Under the pieces are notes generated by a model. It was not told the DNA's origin. It was given only the letters and a program-made list of their open reading frames with translations, and searched no databases. Position numbers and translations under genes: made by a program. From Bacillus_BD sp963765265 (GTDB lineage Bacteria; Bacillota; Bacilli; Bacillales; Cytobacillaceae), in the NCBI GenBank assembly GCA_963765265.1, contig CAVXVN010000019.1:39081-103080 (forward strand): 64,000 nucleotides of DNA. The letters run 5' to 3'. Position 1 is the stretch's first letter. Every line of letters begins with the position of its first letter. Positions 17,161 to 26,171 of this stretch are shown here, one piece after another.

Positions 17161-18861
17161 ATGAACGGGCTGTACTTTAAGGAGTTTTTTAATAAATCAC
17201 CTAACGCCTATTCCTATCACAGGAAAATAGTAGACGAACAAGGAATTCCTTATGACTATGAATTTTTAGCAATCAACGAGGCATATGAAAAAATAATGGG
17301 TGTTAAATCTCACGATGTAATAAATAAAAGATTTTATGACGTATTCCCAAAAGGTTGGGAAGGTGAATCGCAATGGAAGAAAACCTTCAATGAAGCAATC
17401 CGGAATCAAAGGAGCACTCATTTTGATATGCATCATGTTTCAATACAAAAAAGGATTCGAGTCACAGTATTTCCTTTAGATGCGGATATTTTTGCTTGTA
17501 TATTTAATGATGTAACAAGGGAATATATGCTGGACAATGAAATACAAGGAATTCTAACCGTAAATCCTGATATGCTCTGTGTTGCCAATACAGATGGAGA
17601 GTTCATTAAAGTCAATCAACAATTCGAACAGGTATTGGGTTATACGGTTGATGAACTTGAAGGCGAAAGCTTTGTTTCACTCGTGCATCCAGATGATATC
17701 CCTACTACTTTGAATATCATTAAGGATCTAGAAGAACAAAAGTCTATCAGTAGTTTTATCAACAGAGTTCGCTGCAAGGACGGTTCTTACAGGTTTTTAG
17801 AATGGCGTTCCCAGCCAAACGGGAAATTTATATATGCTTCTGCAAGAGATATTACTGAAAAGCGCTTGAAGGAAATGAATTTGATCCAATTAGCTGAAGA
17901 ATTGCAGAAGAAAAATGAATCCTTAGAAACGCTTGCAGTTACAGATGAATTAACTGGTCTTTATAATCGGCATTATATAGATATAAGGTTAGAAGAGGAA
18001 ATGAAATGTTCAGATTGTCAGAACACCCCCCTTTCCTTGATCATTTTAGACTTGGATCGTTTTAAACAAGTTAATGACATATGGGGTCATCCTGTTGGAG
18101 ACGAGGTACTGAAAAAGACTGCAGATTTGACACAAAGTATCGTACGAAAATCAGATATTTTGGCTCGATTTGGTGGTGAAGAATTTGTTATTTTCATGCC
18201 AAAGACAGATATTCATATTGCACTCGTTGTTGCAGAAAAAATTCGTCAAGCAATGGAAAAGACTCACCATCCCCTTGTTGGTGGAGTAACTGCAAGTTTC
18301 GGTGTAGCTGCAAGAAAGAAAAATGAAACATTTTACAATTGGTACAAACGAGCAGACGAAGCCTTGTATTGTGCTAAAAAAGACGGCCGAAATCTAGTAA
18401 TTTGCTCGAATCAGAATGAAAACGTTCCCGTCGCGTCAGTAAATCTAAGTTGGAAATGCGATTGGGAAAGTGGACATAAACAGATTGATGAGCAACATCA
18501 GGAACTCGTAAAACAAGGTGATCTTCTCATTCACTTGTCTCTTTCCAATGCCGGTTATAAAAAAGTATTGCATCAGTTGGAAATCGTATTAAATCATATC
18601 GTAGATCATTTTGATGCTGAGGAACAAATTTTGAAAGAGATCGGGTATCCTGATTATGACGAACACACCTCCATTCATAAAAATTTAGTTCAACAAGCCT
18701 TAAAACTCAAAGAAAACTATCAGAATGGAGAACTCAAATCATCTGCCTTCTTTTCATTTATCGTTGATGAAATCGTTATGGGGCATATGTTAGAAGAAGA
18801 TCAGAAATTTTTCCCTTATATTCCAAATTCAAAAAAAGTTGCCTGTTCCCTAATGCAATAA
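17161..18861 (+). CDS. PAS-PAS-GGDEF-bacteriohemerythrin diguanylate cyclase
   Basis: A 566-residue cytosolic signalling enzyme expected to make cyclic di-GMP. Two PAS domains occupy about residues 5-120 and 130-250 (the second ends in YASARDITEKR). A GGDEF domain follows with DELTGLYNRH and an intact GGEEF active site near residue 338. Residues ~430-550 are a bacteriohemerythrin with the di-iron ligands in QIDEQHQEL, HFDAEE, HTSIHK and HMLEED, so oxygen or redox may tune activity. The start at 17161 follows TTGGAGGAAAG; a longer frame from 17071 has no such site. It is monocistronic. No RxxD inhibitory site was clearly seen. Confidence 0.9.
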   Translation: MNGLYFKEFFNKSPNAYSYHRKIVDEQGIPYDYEFLAINEAYEKIMGVKSHDVINKRFYDVFPKGWEGESQWKKTFNEAIRNQRSTHFDMHHVSIQKRIRVTVFPLDADIFACIFNDVTREYMLDNEIQGILTVNPDMLCVANTDGEFIKVNQQFEQVLGYTVDELEGESFVSLVHPDDIPTTLNIIKDLEEQKSISSFINRVRCKDGSYRFLEWRSQPNGKFIYASARDITEKRLKEMNLIQLAEELQKKNESLETLAVTDELTGLYNRHYIDIRLEEEMKCSDCQNTPLSLIILDLDRFKQVNDIWGHPVGDEVLKKTADLTQSIVRKSDILARFGGEEFVIFMPKTDIHIALVVAEKIRQAMEKTHHPLVGGVTASFGVAARKKNETFYNWYKRADEALYCAKKDGRNLVICSNQNENVPVASVNLSWKCDWESGHKQIDEQHQELVKQGDLLIHLSLSNAGYKKVLHQLEIVLNHIVDHFDAEEQILKEIGYPDYDEHTSIHKNLVQQALKLKENYQNGELKSSAFFSFIVDEIVMGHMLEEDQKFFPYIPNSKKVACSLMQ

Positions 18862-19205
18862 TCTCCTGTGCATTGGGGAATAAGAACATCCATTCATTAT
18901 AGTAGTTGATATCGAAAAAATTCCAAATAACAAGCCATAATAGGAGATATTTGGGATTTTTTGATTTGAACCATTATCCACCTCTCTTATTTTCTCATAG
19001 CCTCTGAAAGTATATACGTAAAGAATTTTTCGATTTTCCTTTACGATCCTTTCTTTCTCTTCACTAACATGAATTCCCATATGAGGGGTATTAAAATCCC
19101 ATCTCTTATCTTCACAAAAATCATGAATATCATGAATATATCGATACCATTTAAGGAAAGCTTTTATATGTGTTTAACATCTTTTTGAAATAATAATGAA
19201 ATTGA
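18862..19205. other. intergenic region, one doubtful frame
   Basis: A hairpin (TTCCCTAATGCA/TGCATTGGGGAA) overlaps the end of the GGDEF gene. A 76-codon leftward frame (18850-19080) has no ribosome binding site and no recognisable similarity, so it is not called. Confidence 0.45.
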
Positions 19206-20036
19206 GTGAAGAAAATGCGAAAAAAAAATATGACAGCTCTTCTTTTATCTGTGACCATCATCCTTAACTGTTCAAATGTTTTTGCTAAAGATGGCGGTAT
19301 AGGACTTCAAATTGAAATGCTACCATGGGAAAAAGTGTATAAGATTTTACCGAAGTACAGTAAATTTACCGTGTTGGATGTGGAAACTGGGGAAATGTTT
19401 CATGTACAAAGACGGGCAGGAAGTCGCCATGCGGATGTTCAGCCGTTAACCCCAAAAGATACGAGTACCATGAAAAAGATATATGGTGGAAAATGGAGCT
19501 GGAAACGTAGAGCGATTATTGTGATTCACGATAATCAATGGATTGCAGCTTCCATGCACGGAATGCCACATGGCGCAGGTGCATTGAAGAATAATTTTCC
19601 TGGTCATTTTTGCATCCATTTTTACGGAAGCCAGACCCACCGCACAAACTCCATGGATTTATCACATAAATTAATGATTTTAAAAGCGGCAGGTAAGCTA
19701 CAAGAATATATTGCGGGTGCTGATCCATTTGAGCTCATTCGCGCCTATGTAGCCGGATTTAAACAGCAGGATCCATTGATCATCTCGGCGATTTCCCTAC
19801 AGCCTATAGATTGGGCAAAGAAAACTCACTATGTTGAAAATATGAGTTTAAATCGGATGACCGTTCTTCCTTTTAATGACTATACGAATGCAATAAACCT
19901 TACAGTACCCGTTGAAATCGAATGGATCGACCAACAATCAAATAGAAAATTCTTTAAAGGGAACATTCACTTATACCGTCTATCCCCCACAGACCCATGG
20001 AAAATAGATAGCAACCGCTTTTTAAAAGAGTGCTGA
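19206..20036 (+). CDS. secreted protein of unknown function
   Basis: A 276-residue protein with a signal peptide (MTALLLSVTIILNCSNVFA). The body has highly patterned blocks: FTVLDVETGEMFHVQRRAGSRHADV, KIYGGKWSWKRRAIIVIH, MHGMPHGAGAL and FPGHFCIHFYGSQTH. The HG...GHFCIHF arrangement resembles the HG...SHGCIRM catalytic motif of YkuD-type L,D-transpeptidases, with a Cys and His correctly spaced, so a wall-related peptidase fold is possible but unproven. The GTG start has only a weak site; ATG at 19215 is an alternative. Dispersed repeat copy 4 follows the stop and acts as its terminator. Confidence 0.72.
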   Translation: MKKMRKKNMTALLLSVTIILNCSNVFAKDGGIGLQIEMLPWEKVYKILPKYSKFTVLDVETGEMFHVQRRAGSRHADVQPLTPKDTSTMKKIYGGKWSWKRRAIIVIHDNQWIAASMHGMPHGAGALKNNFPGHFCIHFYGSQTHRTNSMDLSHKLMILKAAGKLQEYIAGADPFELIRAYVAGFKQQDPLIISAISLQPIDWAKKTHYVENMSLNRMTVLPFNDYTNAINLTVPVEIEWIDQQSNRKFFKGNIHLYRLSPTDPWKIDSNRFLKEC

Positions 20037-20040
20037 AACA

Positions 20041-20066
20041 GAGGGACGGTTCTTCCGTCTCTTTTT
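20041..20066 (+). repeat. dispersed repeat copy 4, serving as terminator
   Basis: GAGGGACGGTTCTTCCGTCT followed by C and a T run. In this copy the halves GAGGGACGG and CCGTCTC pair, making a compact terminator four bases after a stop codon. Confidence 0.75.
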
Positions 20067-20117
20067 AGCACAAAATCAGTTATCTTAAATGATTCTGTAT
20101 AGGAATAAGAGGTTTGT

Positions 20118-20501
20118 TTAGATTCTAGTCCAGAGGTAATAATTTTGAACAGTTAAATCTATTTTTAATGTTGATGTGGAAATGAATTTATTCCGAACAT
20201 AAAGGAAATACTTTACATCTTTAACTGCTTGTGAAAAACTTATTTGTTTGAATTTTTCTAAGTGATGATATTTTAGGTATTCGATTAGAGTCTCTATTTT
20301 AATCGATTCAACATTACAGATATCTGTATACTCATAAACAAACCAAAATATTCTATCTAATGAATTCCTAGGACGTTTTAAGTTAGTCAACGTAACTTTA
20401 TATTCTAATTGATACTGAAATTGATATTTCAGCCTTTCTTTTCTTCGATTTAGAACTAAGTCTGATGCAATATGACAATTTGTCATTCTTCCTCTGTTCA
20501 T
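20118..20501 (-). CDS. hypothetical protein
   Basis: A 127-residue basic protein (many Lys, Arg and Tyr) without membrane segments or known motifs. The N-terminal MNRGRMTNCHIASDL and the aromatic-rich middle (RIFWFVYEYTD) gave no family match from memory. No clear ribosome binding site precedes the ATG beyond a GAGGA stretch. It is adjacent to the broken EAL gene on the same strand. Function unknown; it could be a degenerate fragment. Confidence 0.5.
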   Translation of the reverse strand: MNRGRMTNCHIASDLVLNRRKERLKYQFQYQLEYKVTLTNLKRPRNSLDRIFWFVYEYTDICNVESIKIETLIEYLKYHHLEKFKQISFSQAVKDVKYFLYVRNKFISTSTLKIDLTVQNYYLWTRI

Positions 20502-20593
20502 CTATCATTCTCCTCAAATAGTTAAAATTACAGATCGATAATTAATAGATGTCACTCTTCTTTTAGTTTTATGGTTTAGGATAAAATATTACA

Positions 20594-21311
20594 CTACGAT
20601 AAAAGTTTTGGCTTCGAAATAAAATAGCCTTGAAGTAAATGAACGCCTAATCTCTTTGCCGTCTTTAAATCCGCATCTGTTTCAATACCTTCTAATACTA
20701 GTTTCGTTTTTTCGTTTGTATACTCTAAAAAAAGCTCGATCGTTTGTCTGTTTCTCAGTAGAATTTGATAAACCTTGTGCCTTTGTATGATCTAATTTAA
20801 TAAACTCTGGTGAAATAGCTTCCATTTTATCAAAAGAAGTCTTTGCTACAGGCAAATCATCAAATGCAATGCTAAACCCAAGGGACTTTAGAAAGGATAG
20901 GCCTTCTAGAAATACTTCTTGTCTCCAAATTCCCTCTTCATTTGAATCCTCATTAATTTCAAAAACGATACGTCCCCTAATATGAGGATAGTTAACAAGT
21001 AGATTATGAATAAAATTCTCAAATTCATCGTGAACGATCGTAGATGGTAGTATGTTAATAAATAAGAATTGTTGTTGTAAATAAATATGAGGGTATTCTT
21101 TTATGGCATTCGTAATGCAGACAGTATCCAAATCATACAAATTTCCATTACTTCTGGCATGTTGAAATATAATAGGGGGTGCTATTCGTGGCTTAGATCG
21201 CATTAATGCTTCATATGCGAAAATGGAAATATTACCTGAATTTGCTACAGGTTGATACTCACAGTACAATAAATTTTCCTTAATAAGCTTTGTAATATCA
21301 GGTGAGCTCAT
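20594..21311 (-). pseudogene. EAL-domain protein, frameshifted
   Basis: An EAL-only protein of ~238 residues, the family that degrades cyclic di-GMP. The motifs YEALMR, FINILPST, VFEINED and IAFDDLPVAKTSFD lie in the first frame. The ending (KLVLEGIETDADLK, then LQGYFISKP) lies in another frame after one extra base near 20744, where ACAAACG should read ACAACG. The DD pair is followed by LPVAKTS instead of the usual FGTGYS, so activity might be weak even if repaired. Mutation and sequence error are both possible. Confidence 0.8.
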
Positions 21312-21604
21312 TTTAATTCCTTCCTTCTCTTTAAGCCGTTTTTATCTTGTTGTTATTAAAATGATGAAACGGGCTCGTTCATTTCCCCTTTATCACTACA
21401 ATACTAGTAAAAACTCATTGAATTCGCAATTTTTTCTTAATTATGTTGGATGATAGGGTCCAAAAAACATTGATCGTTCTAGTACTTTCGTCTATTATTA
21501 TCCCATAATAATCACGCAAAAGGTATTGTGGTTTTACGCAATCGATTATGCGGTGTAATACAGGACATTGTAATTGTGCTATAGTATTCAGGGGGGGAAT
21601 TCAA
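21312..21604. promoter_or_regulatory. comQ upstream region
   Basis: Holds a TATAGT -10-like box at 21580 and three GCGTAA/ACGCAA-type half-sites (CACGCAA at 21513, TACGCAA at 21535, TTATGCGGTG at 21546). These recall ComA-box halves (TTGCGG) but are not a canonical match. The functional promoter was not identified with confidence. Confidence 0.35.
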
Positions 21605-22519
21605 TTGAGTGCTGGCCATTCTACGTTAATAAAAAAGTCCATATACCATATTGTCAATGAGCAAATAGACCAAAATGAGTTAAAAGAACTGATCCTACAA
21701 TTTGTTGATTTTCAATCAGAAAAAGGATTTCCTTTTGGAGAACTACTTATTTTGCACTATCGGATGTTTAACGGTGTAGAGACCGAAGAAATATACTCTG
21801 TTGCTGCTGCAGTGGAAATTTTAATCTTATCTTTCGATATACTAGATGATTTTGAAGATGAGGATAGTAGTGAAAACCCTTGGTTAACAGAACCAAAATT
21901 AGCATTAAACACAACAACAGCTTTACAATTTGTGAGTTTACGTGTTATTCAAAATAGTAGTTTGAAGAATAAGGATAACTCTCTCTCTCTCCTGATGGAA
22001 TATGCTCTAAAATCGATACATGGTCAGCATAAAGATCTTTTAAATATTTGTAAGACCGAGTCTGATTACTTAGAGATGTCCATCGAAAAATCTGGTTCCC
22101 TGGTTGCTCTTGTATGTGAAATAGGTGCTGTATTGGCAACCGATAACTATCCAGTAGTGATTGAGACTTATGCAAAAAATATTGGATTGATCGGACAGAT
22201 AAATAATGATCTAGAAGATATAAAAATTAGGAATCAGAAAAATGACTTATTGAATAAAAAATACAGTCTTCCCATTATCTATTTAATGAATTGTGAAGAT
22301 GAAAAGGCTCAATTGATTCGCGACTATTACCAAAATAAGGTAAGCAAAGAAGAAATCATAATGAATCAAGAGCTAATCCATAATAAATTTGTTGAAACAG
22401 GAGCCATCGCTTACACAGAAGTGATCAAGAAAATCTATCAAAACAAAGTGTTGGCTCAAATAAAAGGTCTTAATATTGATCAATGTTACTTTGATCAACT
22501 ATTAAAATATATTTATTAA
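21605..22519 (+). CDS. comQ: ComX-modifying prenyltransferase ComQ
   Basis: A 304-residue isoprenyl-transferase that cleaves, prenylates and helps export the ComX pheromone. The first Asp-rich motif is DDFED (Asp81-Asp85) within LSFDILDDFEDED; the second is NNDLEDI near residue 205. Length is close to B. subtilis ComQ. The TTG start at 21605 follows a strong AGGGGGGGAA site; an upstream frame from 21548 lacks support. It is followed 19 bases later by comX and then comP and comA, the standard order, which makes the assignment firm despite the fast divergence of this family. Confidence 0.93.
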   Translation: MSAGHSTLIKKSIYHIVNEQIDQNELKELILQFVDFQSEKGFPFGELLILHYRMFNGVETEEIYSVAAAVEILILSFDILDDFEDEDSSENPWLTEPKLALNTTTALQFVSLRVIQNSSLKNKDNSLSLLMEYALKSIHGQHKDLLNICKTESDYLEMSIEKSGSLVALVCEIGAVLATDNYPVVIETYAKNIGLIGQINNDLEDIKIRNQKNDLLNKKYSLPIIYLMNCEDEKAQLIRDYYQNKVSKEEIIMNQELIHNKFVETGAIAYTEVIKKIYQNKVLAQIKGLNIDQCYFDQLLKYIY

Positions 22520-22538
22520 CGAATAGGAGACAAAAAGA

Positions 22539-22700
22539 ATGCAAGATGTTATTCAATTTCTCATCAATAACGCCGATGTTTTACAAATGGTAAAAGAGGG
22601 AACAGCAAGTCTTGTTGGAGTAAGCCCCGAGGAACTTAAAGCTATTTTGGAAGTATTCTCTGGAAATCAAATCCTTCCAAAGGCATATTTCTGGGTGTAG
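22539..22700 (+). CDS. comX: ComX competence pheromone precursor
   Basis: A 53-residue pre-peptide, too short for many gene finders. The N-terminus MQDVIQFLINNADVLQMVKEG matches the ComX leader pattern (MQDxIxxLxxN...). The only tryptophan, Trp52, lies one residue from the end (AYFWV). ComX maturation prenylates a Trp near the C-terminus, so the mature signal is probably the last 5-10 residues. The C-terminal sequence defines the pherotype and differs from the B. subtilis 168 peptide as I remember it. GGAGA lies eight bases upstream. A hairpin terminator follows nine bases after the stop. Confidence 0.93.
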   Translation: MQDVIQFLINNADVLQMVKEGTASLVGVSPEELKAILEVFSGNQILPKAYFWV

Positions 22701-22708
22701 AGGTTAAA

Positions 22709-22736
22709 AACCGGGATTTCGTATCCTGGTTTTTTT
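22709..22736 (+). terminator. intrinsic terminator between comX and comP
   Basis: AACCGGGAT and ATCCTGGTT form a 9-bp stem (one G-U pair) with loop TTCGT, followed by a T run. It sits 13 bases before the comP start, so only read-through transcripts would reach comP-comA. Confidence 0.8.
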
Positions 22737-22749
22737 AAAAGGAGAAATT

Positions 22750-25095
22750 ATGAATTCATTTACAAAAAAAAATATAATAGTCTTGCTTCCAATTATTCTT
22801 ATTTTGTGTTGTACCCTTTATTTCTCAGTCATTAACTTTAAATATCCGTTAGTTGGGATAGAAGTAATGAATCAAAATGATCAATGGTTGGTTAAAGATA
22901 TCTATGAAAAAGGTTGGGCAAATGACCAACCGATTGGAGAAGGAGACATAATAAAACTTGTAAATGGAGAAAATCCAGAAGTCCATTCTACGGTTTCCTT
23001 TTTTAATAGAATAGAAATGGCAGAATCAATAACCATTAAAGGTAAAGATTTAAAAACAAAAACATTTTCTATTGAATATAATAATCTGGTTTCTCAATAT
23101 GTCATATACCTTCTGCTTCCCTTACTATTTAGTCTTACAACCATTAGTTTGAGTACTTTTCTTTTTCATAAAAAGAAAGAAGATCCATCAGTCATCATAT
23201 TAATTTACTTTTTATTAATAGTAGGTCTTTGTTACCATAGTGCATCGATATCAGCAAAAGGGAATCTTATCGGCAGAATATCGATGATCGTAACTCTACC
23301 AGGTTCTATTGTACTTTTTATTCATTTCTTTAAAAGTTATTTTTCTAGATATAGTTTAGTATTTATCAAACACAAATCCATGGTTATATTATATGCCTTT
23401 TATTGTATTTATTTATTAATAATGGCTATCTTTATCCCGCTTTTTGGATTTAATTCAATCATAATAAATACGATATTATTAATATTTTCCTTATTTTTAA
23501 TTGTTTTTTTACTATTATATCTTACTAAATTTTATCTACCAAATAAAAATTCTGATATAGAAAGCATTTTAAAAATCCTTTTAGTTTTTTTATTATCAGC
23601 TTTTAGTCCTTTTCTCTTTTTATATGCGATTCCAACTATCTTTATAAAAAAAGAGCTTGTTTCAGCTGAAATAACATCCATTTTCATAATCATTATTCCG
23701 CTAGTCTTTGTTTATCTGCAACTAGCTGAAAAATTATTTGATATTGAATTTTTAATAAATCGGTTGCGGTATTACTCTTTACTATCTTTTCCATTCACTC
23801 TTTTTATCATTTTCATGTTAAAACTCATTCTTAATATAAAACTACTATCGAGTTTTACCTTCACAATCTTTTTGCTTTTATTTACTGGCACGACCCTTTT
23901 CTTATATGCAAAAGAATATTTTGATTATAAAATGAGTCATCATTTATTCTCGCAAAAGAGTAATTTTGATAGTAGTTTATACAAATTTTTTCAAAAGGCG
24001 AAGGATGAAACGAAAGTAAAAAGTTTGATCCATAATCTGATGAAAGAAATCAAAGATGTGTTAATGGTGAAAGAGGTTGTATATATTGAGATAATCTCAG
24101 AAGATAATGGAGAACATTGGTTACTGAAAAATAGAAATAACTATCCACCGGCCTTTGCTGGAGAGTTAGAAATGATCAATTGGAATCATTGTCGAACCGG
24201 ATCACTTATCGAAATAATAGACGGGTTTGGCATTGCTATCGGAGGAGACTACAAAAATAAGAATATTATATTTTGTGGCTTGAAGAATTTTAAAACAACC
24301 CTAAATATACAGGAGCGAATATGGCTAGAAACTTTAGCCTATATTTCGAGTATCCTTCTTGAAAACTTCCAATTAATTGAAGGCCTTTTTCAAAAGCTTG
24401 AAGATTATAAAGAGAAAAACGAAGCAACACACGACAATTATCCTTCCTGGCTTTCAAGATTATTATTTACGATATCAGAGAAGGAACGAGCGAATTTATC
24501 GATCGATTTACATGATTCTGTTCTCCAGGATTTATTGCAACTGTTAAGAGTTGTAGATAATATTACAGAAAAAGTAGATGATCCAGAGATCAAAGTTAAT
24601 TTATTCGATCTAAAGGAAAGTATGCTTGATAATATTCATTTAATCAGAGAAACATGTAATGAGCTCCGACCTCCTTTTCTAAGTGAATTAGGAATTATTG
24701 AATCCATTCAACTTTTATTCGATCAAACAAAACTGCGTTCTAATTTCATGTTAAACTTTGAATTAGACCCCTCTATTCAGATGATTAATAAAGAGTACGA
24801 GTTACCATTGTATCGGGTTGTACAAGAATTATTAAATAATGCCATGAAACATTCTGAAGCCTCTGTAGTCAATATATCCCTAACCCAACCCAATCAAAAC
24901 CTAGTTCTAATATATCAGGACAATGGAATTGGGATGGATATGACGAAGCTAAAAGACTCTTTTAAAACAATCGGACTCTCAGGAATCAAAGAAAGAATAA
25001 AAAGTATAAGTGGAACAATGGAGATCAACTCTACTCCTGATAATGGAATGAATGTATTAATTGAAATTAAAACTGGAAGTGATGATAGTGATTAA
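22750..25095 (+). CDS. comP: pheromone-sensing histidine kinase ComP
   Basis: A 781-residue membrane kinase. After the first helix comes an extracytoplasmic PDZ-like segment (GIEVMNQNDQWLVKDIYEKG to ITIKG), then about seven further transmembrane helices to residue ~390. The kinase part has a HisKA_3 box with phospho-His588 (LSIDLHDSVLQD), an N-box (LLNNAMKHSEAS) and glycine-rich DNGIGMD and GLSGIKERI. It autophosphorylates on binding prenylated ComX and passes phosphate to ComA. AAAAGGAGA precedes ATG. The last 8 bases overlap comA. The sensor half is expected to match only its own ComX type. Confidence 0.94.
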   Translation: MNSFTKKNIIVLLPIILILCCTLYFSVINFKYPLVGIEVMNQNDQWLVKDIYEKGWANDQPIGEGDIIKLVNGENPEVHSTVSFFNRIEMAESITIKGKDLKTKTFSIEYNNLVSQYVIYLLLPLLFSLTTISLSTFLFHKKKEDPSVIILIYFLLIVGLCYHSASISAKGNLIGRISMIVTLPGSIVLFIHFFKSYFSRYSLVFIKHKSMVILYAFYCIYLLIMAIFIPLFGFNSIIINTILLIFSLFLIVFLLLYLTKFYLPNKNSDIESILKILLVFLLSAFSPFLFLYAIPTIFIKKELVSAEITSIFIIIIPLVFVYLQLAEKLFDIEFLINRLRYYSLLSFPFTLFIIFMLKLILNIKLLSSFTFTIFLLLFTGTTLFLYAKEYFDYKMSHHLFSQKSNFDSSLYKFFQKAKDETKVKSLIHNLMKEIKDVLMVKEVVYIEIISEDNGEHWLLKNRNNYPPAFAGELEMINWNHCRTGSLIEIIDGFGIAIGGDYKNKNIIFCGLKNFKTTLNIQERIWLETLAYISSILLENFQLIEGLFQKLEDYKEKNEATHDNYPSWLSRLLFTISEKERANLSIDLHDSVLQDLLQLLRVVDNITEKVDDPEIKVNLFDLKESMLDNIHLIRETCNELRPPFLSELGIIESIQLLFDQTKLRSNFMLNFELDPSIQMINKEYELPLYRVVQELLNNAMKHSEASVVNISLTQPNQNLVLIYQDNGIGMDMTKLKDSFKTIGLSGIKERIKSISGTMEINSTPDNGMNVLIEIKTGSDDSD

Positions 25096-25753
25096 GGTAT
25101 TGATTGTGGATGATCATCCCGCAGTTGGTGAAGGTACGAGAGCGATTATTGATCAAGAAGACGATATGCAAGCAAATGTGATCGCTGATAGTGAGAAGTA
25201 CTTAGAGGCAATCAGTAAGGAAAAATATGAAGTCTACTTGATAGATCTATATATGCCAAAATTAAATGGGATTGAACTGACCAAGCTCATTTTACAAAAA
25301 GATCCAGATGCAGTCGTCCTCATTTATACTGGTTTTGACATCATGGCACACTATAACCTATTGATTGAGTCGGGAGTATCGGGGTTTATTAGTAAGACGG
25401 CAACAAAGGAGCAGTTGATCACGGCAATCAGATGTGCGTTAAGGGAAGAAGTAGTGATCCCGCTACAGTTATTAAAACAACTAAAAAGAGTTGACACAAG
25501 TCCTACAACGAAAGAAGGGCAACACGATTTAGGCGCAATCTCCTTATCGATTAAGGAGCAGCAAATACTAGAGGGCGTTGAAAAAGGCTTAACCAATAAA
25601 GCCATTGCAATCAATCTATCTATGAGTCAACGCACCATTGAATATAACTTAACGAAAATTTTCTCAAAACTTGGGGTTAATTCAAGAACTGAAGCCTTGA
25701 TGAAAGCACGCGAGTTCGGTTTATTATCTCGACTAACTATGCAGAAAAAATAA
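25088..25753 (+). CDS. comA: response regulator ComA
   Basis: A 221-residue response regulator of the NarL/LuxR class. The receiver domain has the acidic pair Asp8-Asp9 (LIVDDHPAVGEG), phospho-acceptor Asp53 (LIDLYMPKLNG) and the conserved Lys of GFISKT. The C-terminal helix-turn-helix reads GLTNKAIAINLSMSQRTIEYNLTKIF. In Bacillus, ComA activates surfactin and competence-linked operons. GTG at 25088 is preferred: GGAAGTGAT lies upstream and the N-terminus then matches the family (MIKVLIVDDHP); ATG at 25082 is too close to that site. It overlaps comP, so translation is coupled. Confidence 0.94.
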   Translation: MIKVLIVDDHPAVGEGTRAIIDQEDDMQANVIADSEKYLEAISKEKYEVYLIDLYMPKLNGIELTKLILQKDPDAVVLIYTGFDIMAHYNLLIESGVSGFISKTATKEQLITAIRCALREEVVIPLQLLKQLKRVDTSPTTKEGQHDLGAISLSIKEQQILEGVEKGLTNKAIAINLSMSQRTIEYNLTKIFSKLGVNSRTEALMKAREFGLLSRLTMQKK

Positions 25754-25776
25754 GAAAAAGAATAGAAAAAACAAGT

Positions 25777-25812
25777 GAAGCAGTCGTAATAAAAAACGAC
25801 TGCTTCTTTATA
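25777..25812 (+). terminator. terminator of the com operon
   Basis: GAAGCAGTCGT and ACGACTGCTTC form a perfect 11-bp stem followed by T residues, 24 bases past the comA stop. Confidence 0.85.
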
Positions 25813-25982
25813 ATATGAAAGATATATGTAAAAGGACATCAAGTACTTTAAGACTTGATGTAAAAATAAGATCAATGGCTTACCAACCAAACCTTATTTA
25901 AAATTATCATAACAGATTTGACTAATTAAATCATTGGTAAATGTCGTAAAATGTCGATTATAGTCGAATAGATGGAAACGAA

Positions 25983-26003
25983 GGGACGGTTCTTTTGTAT
26001 CCT
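25983..26003 (+). repeat. dispersed repeat copy 5
   Basis: GGGACGGTTCTTTTGTATCC, the same core as the other copies, in the intergenic space between the com operon and the leftward acidic-protein gene. No gene ends directly at it. Confidence 0.65.
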
Positions 26004-26131
26004 TTGATAAAGGCTACAAAAACCTTCTTCATTTCTACACTAAAGCTGTTGGCTTTCCTAAACTCTGGCCCCAATATTCTTAATAGTTTCAGCAAACCAA
26101 ATAACAGTCGATAAGAACGTTCTTGAAAAAC

Positions 26132-26158
26132 AGAAAAAACTGCCCAAAGTTTGGGCAG
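26132..26158 (-). terminator. terminator of the acidic protein gene
   Basis: CTGCCCAAA and TTTGGGCAG make a 9-bp stem, followed on the minus strand by six T residues, 14 bases past the stop. Confidence 0.85.
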
Positions 26159-26171
26159 CGATTTTCCTTTT

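Noticed and set aside
18850..19080. 76-codon leftward frame after the GGDEF gene
   Set aside because: No ribosome binding site and no similarity recognised; it begins in AT-rich spacer.
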